Below are positions 58,160 to 64,000 of a stretch of DNA of 64,000 bases, in pieces. The notes under the pieces are model-generated. The model saw nothing but the letters and a program-made list of their open reading frames with translations, was not told the DNA's origin and did not search any database. The number at the start of each line of letters is the position of its first letter. The first letter of the stretch is position 1. A program made the translations under genes and the position numbers. This stretch comes from a virus: the IMG/VR virus record IMGVR_UViG_3300027917_000018, positions 1 to 64,000 of that record; one strand, 5' to 3'.

Positions 58160-59221
58160 ATGACTGGCGATCAGCTACGCGAAACGGTCGAGCAGCTCTT
58201 TCAGCCGGTGCCGCACCGCAGCACCGCGACGGAGCTGGCTTTCGTCTGCCCGCAGCCCGGATGCACGGATTCTTCCGGCCACCGATCCGTTAACCTGAAG
58301 ACCGGCCAGACCAACTGCTGGATTTGCGGGGTCGGCGGCGATTTTGTGCGCTGGGCACAGCGGCTTGGCTACGCGGTCACGGAGGAACACCGGGTTACCA
58401 AGCCGATGGAGGAGGCTGAGTTCGACCGCATCAGCCGGACTCCGGTCAATGACTTGCCGGTGGTCACCAATATCAAACTGCCGAAGGGTTTCAGGCTTTG
58501 CCGGGACTACCCGAACAGCGTTTACACGGAATTCATCGCCGAAATGGCCGAGCGCAAGGGACTGAAAATCGATGACCTCATGTCCGTGAGTGTGGGCTTT
58601 ACGAAGACCGATCCGTTATGGGAGCCTTACGCGATCTTCCCCAGTTTCGAGTATGACAAGGTCGTTTACTATCAAGGCCGGACCTATGTCGACGAGCCCG
58701 ACCAGAAAACCAAGAAGTTCCCCAGCCGCCGGGAAGTTCCCTACAGCGCCAAGTACTGGGTCTACGGCATTGACGAACTGCGCGCCGAGCGGCCCGAGAC
58801 CGTGCTGGTCATGGAATCCATTTTGAACGTGCTGACCATGCGGCGGTTCATGCGCCGTCACAAAATCAAAGGCGTCGGTACAGCCTGTGTTTTCAGCCAC
58901 AGCATCAGCGAGCCGCAGGCCACCAAACTCAGGCAGCTGGAATTCCTGAAGGAGGTTGTGCTTCTATTCGACCACGACGCGACTCGTCGCGGCTGGCAGA
59001 AATCGCCCAGGCTCGGCAACAAGTTCAACCTGACGATCGCGGACATGCCGCCTGGCCCCGGCGGCGAGAAGAATGACCCGAACGACGATCCAGAGGGTGC
59101 GTGGCGGGCTTTTGAAAAGCGCGAGCACGTGAATACTGTTTTGGCTGCTGGTGCCGACATGTTCGATTTCGACCGGGAACCGCTGGACGCTGATTCGTTT
59201 ACGCGCCGACGCCGTTCTTAG
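58160..59221 (+). CDS. DNA primase (zinc and TOPRIM domains)
   Basis: A 353-residue protein. A zinc-binding domain C30, C35, H41, C53, C56 is at the N-terminus. After a middle domain, V-L-V-M-E-S near 215 (TOPRIM Glu) and V-L-L-F-D-H-D-A-T near 268-276 (TOPRIM DxD) give the metal site. The layout fits DnaG/gp61-type primases, which make RNA primers for lagging strands. Length is close to T4 gp61 (342). CGTTTACG at 59206 sits near the 3' end. Confidence 0.85.
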   Translation: MTGDQLRETVEQLFQPVPHRSTATELAFVCPQPGCTDSSGHRSVNLKTGQTNCWICGVGGDFVRWAQRLGYAVTEEHRVTKPMEEAEFDRISRTPVNDLPVVTNIKLPKGFRLCRDYPNSVYTEFIAEMAERKGLKIDDLMSVSVGFTKTDPLWEPYAIFPSFEYDKVVYYQGRTYVDEPDQKTKKFPSRREVPYSAKYWVYGIDELRAERPETVLVMESILNVLTMRRFMRRHKIKGVGTACVFSHSISEPQATKLRQLEFLKEVVLLFDHDATRRGWQKSPRLGNKFNLTIADMPPGPGGEKNDPNDDPEGAWRAFEKREHVNTVLAAGADMFDFDREPLDADSFTRRRRS

Positions 59222-59225
59222 GGGC

Positions 59226-59849
59226 ATGAAGCAAATCAAAGCGCTGTTTGGCAACCGTCTTGCCGTTCAACTGGCCGAAGAGGAATACGAGGGGCTGATT
59301 GTGACCGCTCCGACCGCGATGCGGATGCACGTGCTGGCCAAAGTCATTGCCAAGGGGCCGGAGGTCAAAGGCATTGAGGTCGGCGACATCGTGTTTTACC
59401 AGAAGGTGATTCACCCGTTCGGGAACGCGCAAACTGACCCGTTCGGTGACGCCAAGCGCTACGACCTTAATGGAACGCCCACTTTCATCGAGATGGCCGG
59501 TGACATGATCGCCAAACTCACGGCGCAAAAGGTCAAATTGGAGCATTTTCAGGCCATCGGGGATTGGTGCCTCTGCCGTAAGAAAGTGATCGAACCGAGC
59601 AAGCTGATCGTTGTGCCCGACACCGCCGAGGCTACGAACCAGGACATCATGGTCGAGTTCCACGTGGAACAAGTTGGTGAGTCGGTAAACATGGACTTGC
59701 CGCATGGGGCGGAGCTGATTCTGGACCGGGGACGCGCCAACCCGCTACAAATCGAGCGCGAGGACTTCGTCTACGTCCACAAGAACTTCATCCTGGGCGT
59801 TCTTGGGTATCCGACGGACACAACAGAGCCTGAAGCGACCGGTAGTTAG
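59226..59849 (+). CDS. Double-domain GroES-like co-chaperonin (gp31-like)
   Basis: A 207-residue protein from ATG 59226. Residues 1-65 read as a GroES barrel: L-F-G-N-R-L-A-V-Q-L, a mobile-loop-like segment, V-I-A-K-G-P-E-V then V-G-D-I-V-F-Y. Residues about 110-195 repeat the pattern (A-I-G-D-W-C-L-C-R-K-K-V, E-D-F-V-Y-V-H). T4 gp31 is a single domain of 111 residues that adapts GroEL for capsid folding. A fused pair may form a hexamer-to-heptamer mismatch cap or a trimer of pairs (inference). Confidence 0.65.
   Translation: MKQIKALFGNRLAVQLAEEEYEGLIVTAPTAMRMHVLAKVIAKGPEVKGIEVGDIVFYQKVIHPFGNAQTDPFGDAKRYDLNGTPTFIEMAGDMIAKLTAQKVKLEHFQAIGDWCLCRKKVIEPSKLIVVPDTAEATNQDIMVEFHVEQVGESVNMDLPHGAELILDRGRANPLQIEREDFVYVHKNFILGVLGYPTDTTEPEATGS
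59843..59848 (+). promoter_or_regulatory. TAGTTA element
   Basis: CGGTAGTTAGGAC, 4 bases before GTG 59853. It overlaps the TAG stop of the co-chaperonin gene. Confidence 0.4.
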
Positions 59850-59852
59850 GAC

Positions 59853-62800
59853 GTGGTAACGCTCACGCTTAACGGCGCTCCAGCACCAACAAGCTACGCT
59901 CTAGGGTCCGTTTACACGCTTCTGGCGCTGGTTGACGCGCAGGAGCCGCTTTCGGTTGAATGGTCGGTTGCCCGCCAGGGCGAGCCGCCCATCGCCGGTA
60001 CCGGTCCCATTCGTTTTGAGCCGGTCGCCGCCGAGACTCACTATCTTCACGTCGCTGCCGTTGGCCAGGACGGTGTCCTCCAGCAAACCGTTTTCCAGCT
60101 TCAGGTCGTCGCTGCCGGGGCTTCTGCCATGTCGCCCACGATCCAGTGGTCGACGACCAGCCCCGCCATCCGCCAGACAGTTGTGGCAACCATTTCGGCG
60201 GCCAATCCCAGCACTGGGTCACGGCGTCCGCCGCGCAACATCGCCTGGACAGTCTACCTGAATGGCACACCCATCCTGGGCGGTGAGGGAGCCCAAACCG
60301 GCTTTCCGATCCTCTATCCTGGCGTTTACCGGCTCGTGGCAACGCTTGTGGACGAGGGAGGCAATTCGGCCACGGCGGACAGCTCGATCGTGGTTCCGGG
60401 TGGTTTTGAGCTTCAGACCGCCGTTGTGCCAAAACAGCCCACTGGGACTCTGTACTACTTGGGCAGCGTTTATTCTGCCACGGTCGAGGGCTACGCACAG
60501 CTGGCCACCGAGCTGCCTTACCTTGTCATTAGCGCCAACAGCGCGGTCCACCTGCTGCCGGGCACGACGCATGTCATCGCCGAAGTTGAGGAAGGCGGCG
60601 TTGTTCAAGATGAAGTCGTGCTCAGGTCCAGGCTGGGAAACTGGTCCCTGGTTGGCGGCCCAGGCGGCTTGACCACTGAGTCCCTGTTTTACGATTACGT
60701 CCCGGCAGTGCCGCTGCCCGCCCCGCACGACCGCCTGTTCCGCTACACGCTCGACCAATGGAAAGTGGGCGGCACTTCCGTTTCCGACTATCGGTTTCGG
60801 GTCCGGTTCAAGTGCTACCGCGAGGGCCAGAAGCTTTACGAGTACAGCGCCTGCCCGTACGCCAACTACCCAGGCGGTGAGGCGCTTCGCGAAAAGCGGA
60901 TGGTGGCGTTGATCACGAACGTCGATTTCAGGCTGGATGCCGAAAGCCCGGACAACCGCCTCGGTTCGACGGACACGATCACGTACACGACACCCAATCA
61001 GATCACGCTGGAAGGCAACTTTACGCCGGACGGTGCGCCCTACGGTGTCGCCTACCGCGAGGAAGACCACGGGTTCACGGCGCAGAACATCATCGCCAAC
61101 TACGAGGCCGCCGGGCACCCGGACATCAAAACCCACGCTGTTTACGGAATACCGGGCGTCCGGCCCGCCCTGCTGGACTTCACACAGCCTGGCCTGCCAA
61201 GGATCATTCAGTACGCCAAGCGCTTGCACGGTAAGCTGGTGGTCTACATGGCGGGCGGAGGCGTGTCCTACGACACGGTCATTTGGGCTCGAATTTATAC
61301 CGGCAAGTCGCCGGGTTACCAGGTGGTCCGTCTGCGCTGCGCCGACGTGCTCTACAATGGCTCCTTGGAGCGCTACGTGAAAGTTGCCGAAGCGGACATT
61401 GACCTCAGCGACTTCGAGTTCGGCAAAGTCGGCTTGGCCATTGATTTGACGCTGGATGAGGCCGAGGCGCACACGACGCCCTACTATCGCACCGAGGATA
61501 CCGACGATGCTTGGGAGACGGAGGAGGGCGGCTTTTTCTGGCAAGTGGAAGAGTCGGGCACCGACGTAAATTACCAGCCGCCTGAAATTGCGCCGGAAAG
61601 GGTCTACGCGACCTCGGGCAGCCAGGCCGTTCACTACGAGGGAGCCTGCTACTATAGGCCGGTTCCCGTGGCGGTCTTCGACGGCACCCACGCCGTCGCG
61701 GGCACAGTCATCGAGAGCTGTGCCGATCCCGTTTGCGGCGACCGTGGCGTTTACTGCTACACCGACGGAACGAATTTTGCCCAAGTCATTCAGCCGCTGG
61801 ATCACCCCGCGCCCTACTTGGCGTTTGCCAGCGACCAGGCTCATTGTTGGTACGACCCGTACTTCGTTGCCATTGCCGGGGACGGGACCGTGGCGATCAA
61901 CGAGCCCTACCTGCCGTATTCGGGGACAAGCGGCTGCGGCATAGGTTACGCTTACGCCAGCTGCGGATCACTCGCCGCCATCGCCGTCATTTACCCGGCG
62001 GCGGCCTCACCACACAGCTTTGTGGCCTACGGCAGCAACTGCTACGCGCTGAGTGGCAGCGTCGCGGACCTGCGCCCTTACGAGACTGTGGCTTTGGTGG
62101 CGGACGTGACTGCCGTAGCGAGCTGCGATGACGTAGCCTGTACGGGCAGCGATGCCTCGGGTGACTCGGCCTGGTACCTCGACCAGCACGGCCAGCGGGT
62201 CCAGGTCTACTTCCCGCATTTGAATCAGGGAATTCCCAGCTACGGGGCGGCACAGGAGAGGATGAGCCCCGGCTATGGGAGGACGCCGCCGGGCCGCCTC
62301 TACTACAATTCCTGGGCGCAGCCGATCTGGCCCATAATGACGGCGCAGGAGGCCGCCACGGTGGACTTCGTAATGACCCCGCTGGGCTGGACCCGGAAGC
62401 TTTACGTGCGCCGTGGCACTACCGTTACCGAGTACTCTTATGGCCTTGGCACGGTGCGCAAACGCATCGATTTGCAAGCCGGGGACCACGTCTTTCTTCA
62501 GTTCGGCTCCAGGTCGACCAATCTGGAAGGCTACGTGGACTACGCCAAGCGCGTAACGCTGCCCGCGTATTACGACAGCGCAGTCTTGGACACCGGTACG
62601 GCCTCCTCAATCAGGGCTCTTGGCTTCTGCGGCTTCTCCCAGGTCGAGGATTACGTTTTCTTCGGCACGCTGCCGGTAGAAACCGCCATGTCCCTGCCCA
62701 ATCCCGACAGTATCGTCACTGTCACTGGAAGCGGAGCGGAGGAGCAGCTTCTCGTCAGAACTTTTGCCTACGGCGATCGGTACTACCCGCTGTCCTGGCC

Positions 62801-63269
62801 AGCTTACGGCGGCGAGGTCCTCAACATGCCCGTGACCTTCAAATTTTACGCCGGGCGGAACATCGCGGGGCGGCATGGTGAAATGGATGTCTGGCTCGAC
62901 CTGGATCAGAGCCTTCCCGGATTCCTCAAAGTCTCGCGCTATCACGTTTTGACCGCCGATGCGGGCCAATATCGCGTCACGGCGCAAATAGGCGACATCA
63001 ACCGGCGCGGTTTGCGAGTTTCCTCCAGCACCGAGGCGAATGAGCTGCTCTTGCCGCGTGTCTACGCAACGACAGAAGGGCAAACGATCGTGGTCGTTGG
63101 CGGTGGCACCGAGATTTACCACGATGGAAATGTTTACGCCGTAGTTGGAACTGACACAGGCATCTCGACCCAAGTCTACACAGCTCAGAGCGTATTTAGT
63201 GGTGGTGCCTGGACCACTGCGGATGGTTCGGCGTGGCTGACATCAGGAACGTTGCCTTGGCTCTCATGA
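59853..63269 (+). CDS. Giant beta-rich fibre/adhesin-like virion protein
   Basis: An 1138-residue protein, GTG start 59853. At least two Ig/PKD-like modules occupy residues 1-190 (W-S-V-A-R, I-A-W-T-V-Y-L-N-G). The centre has repeated cysteines (for example C-A-D-P-V-C-G-D-R-G-V-Y-C-Y, D-D-V-A-C-T-G-S-D) unusual for a cytoplasmically assembled protein. The end contains A-W-L-T-S-G-T-L-P-W-L, echoed in the next gene. It is probably a tail fibre or receptor-binding protein. Confidence 0.7.
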   Translation: MVTLTLNGAPAPTSYALGSVYTLLALVDAQEPLSVEWSVARQGEPPIAGTGPIRFEPVAAETHYLHVAAVGQDGVLQQTVFQLQVVAAGASAMSPTIQWSTTSPAIRQTVVATISAANPSTGSRRPPRNIAWTVYLNGTPILGGEGAQTGFPILYPGVYRLVATLVDEGGNSATADSSIVVPGGFELQTAVVPKQPTGTLYYLGSVYSATVEGYAQLATELPYLVISANSAVHLLPGTTHVIAEVEEGGVVQDEVVLRSRLGNWSLVGGPGGLTTESLFYDYVPAVPLPAPHDRLFRYTLDQWKVGGTSVSDYRFRVRFKCYREGQKLYEYSACPYANYPGGEALREKRMVALITNVDFRLDAESPDNRLGSTDTITYTTPNQITLEGNFTPDGAPYGVAYREEDHGFTAQNIIANYEAAGHPDIKTHAVYGIPGVRPALLDFTQPGLPRIIQYAKRLHGKLVVYMAGGGVSYDTVIWARIYTGKSPGYQVVRLRCADVLYNGSLERYVKVAEADIDLSDFEFGKVGLAIDLTLDEAEAHTTPYYRTEDTDDAWETEEGGFFWQVEESGTDVNYQPPEIAPERVYATSGSQAVHYEGACYYRPVPVAVFDGTHAVAGTVIESCADPVCGDRGVYCYTDGTNFAQVIQPLDHPAPYLAFASDQAHCWYDPYFVAIAGDGTVAINEPYLPYSGTSGCGIGYAYASCGSLAAIAVIYPAAASPHSFVAYGSNCYALSGSVADLRPYETVALVADVTAVASCDDVACTGSDASGDSAWYLDQHGQRVQVYFPHLNQGIPSYGAAQERMSPGYGRTPPGRLYYNSWAQPIWPIMTAQEAATVDFVMTPLGWTRKLYVRRGTTVTEYSYGLGTVRKRIDLQAGDHVFLQFGSRSTNLEGYVDYAKRVTLPAYYDSAVLDTGTASSIRALGFCGFSQVEDYVFFGTLPVETAMSLPNPDSIVTVTGSGAEEQLLVRTFAYGDRYYPLSWPAYGGEVLNMPVTFKFYAGRNIAGRHGEMDVWLDLDQSLPGFLKVSRYHVLTADAGQYRVTAQIGDINRRGLRVSSSTEANELLLPRVYATTEGQTIVVVGGGTEIYHDGNVYAVVGTDTGISTQVYTAQSVFSGGAWTTADGSAWLTSGTLPWLS

Positions 63270-63424
63270 AACGACGAAGCTTCTTCCAACTTCTGGCGGC
63301 AGGCTTTGCGCTCCTCGTAAAAGGGTGCGTGATGCCGCCAATTCAGCCCTATAAAAACGCCTGGCTGACCGAGAACGGCGAGCCCTGGCTCACCGAGGAT
63401 GGTAAACCCTGGCTGATTGAATAG
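63266..63424 (+). CDS. Small protein with a Tat/lipoprotein-like N-terminus and Trp repeats
   Basis: A 52-residue protein, ATG 63266 overlapping the previous stop. K-R-R-S-F-F-Q-L-L-A-A-G-F-A-L-L resembles a twin-arginine signal, with a later V-K-G-C that is a poor lipobox. Three copies of a W-L-T-E-[ND]-G-x-P-like unit follow. If exported it would be odd for a fibre cluster. It may instead be a tail-fibre tip with a fortuitous signal-like helix. Confidence 0.5.
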   Translation: MKRRSFFQLLAAGFALLVKGCVMPPIQPYKNAWLTENGEPWLTEDGKPWLIE

Positions 63425-63432
63425 GAAACGCT

Positions 63433-64000
63433 ATGCCAAAAGTCTCTCAATTTGACGTGGTGACCTCTGTGTCACCGATCGACGATTATGTGCCAATCAT
63501 CGAGCTAACCGGCACTGCCCCGGACACCTACCGCCAGCGCAAGGTTCTCAAGGGCAATTTGTACGGATCGGCAGTCACGTACACCAGCACGGGCAATTAC
63601 TACCCGGACGACGGTGTGGGATTCATCAACATCAATCAAGCCACCGGCTCGGACCAGATCGACGTTCACCTTCCTCTAATTCCGCCGGGTAACACGATCG
63701 CGATTTACGTTCAAAACATCACGTTGATCGGCATTGGCTACGTGCGGATTCATGCGCCAAGTGGAAAGAAGATCGACAAGGCGGGCACGACTGCGGTGGG
63801 GCGCGACAGTGTTTTGCTACCCAAGGCTTTGGGCGCTGCCTATGGGCCGGTTGTGCTGATGGCGACTCCCAACCAGGACTACGCCTATGCCTCGGCCAAT
63901 GTCGGCAGTGCCGGGATGAACTTCCTGTTTTTTCATAGTAGTAGCGTCAGTTTGCCGAACGGAACGGGTTGGCAGCCCTGGCCCAATTTGGCGGCGGCAA
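63433..64000 (+). CDS. Fibre-like virion protein, cut by the right edge
   Basis: Open from ATG 63433 to the end of the window (189 complete codons), with a good AGGAAA 7 bases before the start. The product is rich in Gly, Thr, Ser, Pro and Tyr with short strands (I-D-V-H-L-P-L-I-P-P-G-N), like a tail-fibre domain. It is 3' truncated by the window. Confidence 0.65.
   Translation, partial: MPKVSQFDVVTSVSPIDDYVPIIELTGTAPDTYRQRKVLKGNLYGSAVTYTSTGNYYPDDGVGFININQATGSDQIDVHLPLIPPGNTIAIYVQNITLIGIGYVRIHAPSGKKIDKAGTTAVGRDSVLLPKALGAAYGPVVLMATPNQDYAYASANVGSAGMNFLFFHSSSVSLPNGTGWQPWPNLAAA

Larger units (their letters stand above)
1116..59213. repeat. Dispersed octamer CGTTTACG (30 exact copies counted)
   Basis: Exact CGTTTACG at 11673, 12425, 13360, 14137, 15378, 22675, 28417, 33000, 36119, 44157, 44599, 44694, 51649, 52495, 57129, 57523, 57529, 59206, and exact CGTAAACG at 1116, 4323, 10083, 16819, 27411, 27672, 36584, 39236, 42062, 43752, 50681, 52135. 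About 25 more sites differ only in one outer base. Counted by eye, so small errors are possible. Confidence 0.8.

Noticed and set aside
60219-61844. A 541-codon minus-strand frame opposite the giant fibre gene
   Set aside because: No start signal and shadow-like composition; the plus-strand protein has clear domains.
1-64000. tRNA genes and CRISPR arrays
   Set aside because: I searched by eye for T-loop (GTTCGA-like) cloverleafs and for regularly spaced repeats and found none; weak tRNAs could be missed without a scan.

Overview
The window is a gene-dense piece of a large contractile-tailed (myovirus) bacteriophage genome related at a distance to T4. It holds about 76 genes in blocks on both strands, with almost no gap over 120 bases. 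I recognise a T4 gp23-type major capsid protein, a gp21-type prohead protease fused to a scaffold, a gp18-type sheath, a gp19-type tube, gp5/gp27-type hub proteins, a gp26/gp51-type baseplate or tail-assembly protein and a long tape measure. I see no terminase, portal, DNA polymerase or replicative helicase, so this is only part of the genome. Base composition is near 60% G+C by eye. The host cannot be named. Most start codons lack a Shine-Dalgarno sequence, and promoter-like hexamers sit so close to many start codons that leaderless mRNAs look likely.

Layout. 0-1.6 kb: a zinc-finger protein and a likely virion protein. 1.6-3.7 kb (minus): a tubulin/FtsZ-like GTPase, a HAD phosphatase and two small genes. 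3.7-6.9 kb: a double glycosyltransferase and a GT9 glycosyltransferase. 6.9-10.9 kb: a recombination block with UvsY-like, gp32-like and UvsX-like proteins plus a degenerate metallopeptidase. 10.9-14.9 kb: two sigma-like proteins, a membrane protein and an HU-like protein. 14.9-20.6 kb: a glycosyltransferase and the head block, ended by a strong terminator. 20.6-23.5 kb: a cluster of small genes with three near-identical host-type promoters, probably early genes, ending in a DUF932 gene behind a structured leader. 23.5-28.8 kb (minus): tail or fibre structural proteins and a Cys-cluster protein. 29.1-31.4 kb: an AT-richer island with a DNA methyltransferase carrying an unusual MPPW motif, an unknown 461-residue protein and a mini zinc finger.

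31.5-35.3 kb: tape measure and a tail-hub-associated protein. 35.3-37.3 kb (minus): an SbcC/Rad50/gp46-type ATPase. 37.3-39.7 kb: PDZ and SWIM zinc-finger proteins and a small virion protein. 39.7-41.3 kb (minus): baseplate hub. 41.3-47.9 kb: tail-completion-type proteins, sheath and tube. 47.9-50.8 kb (minus): spike, gp26-like gene with an apparent RF2-type +1 frameshift, and flap exonuclease. 50.8-52.7 kb: a second tube-like protein and an M23-like fold. 52.7-58.0 kb: a sugar-modification island of glycosyltransferases, methyltransferases and a GH130-like protein. 58.1-64 kb: primase, double-GroES co-chaperonin, a giant Ig-like fibre protein and the start of another fibre protein.

The strongest unexplained signals are: (1) the octamer CGTTTACG, about 30 exact copies on both strands and in all reading frames, sometimes forcing the rare Leu codon TTA; (2) a TAGTTA element 4-7 bases before many start codons, at most strand switches, which I read as a phage-specific, leaderless, probably late promoter; (3) a CTT-TGA-C frameshift site in the gp26-like gene; (4) the tubulin-like gene; and (5) the methyltransferase island.
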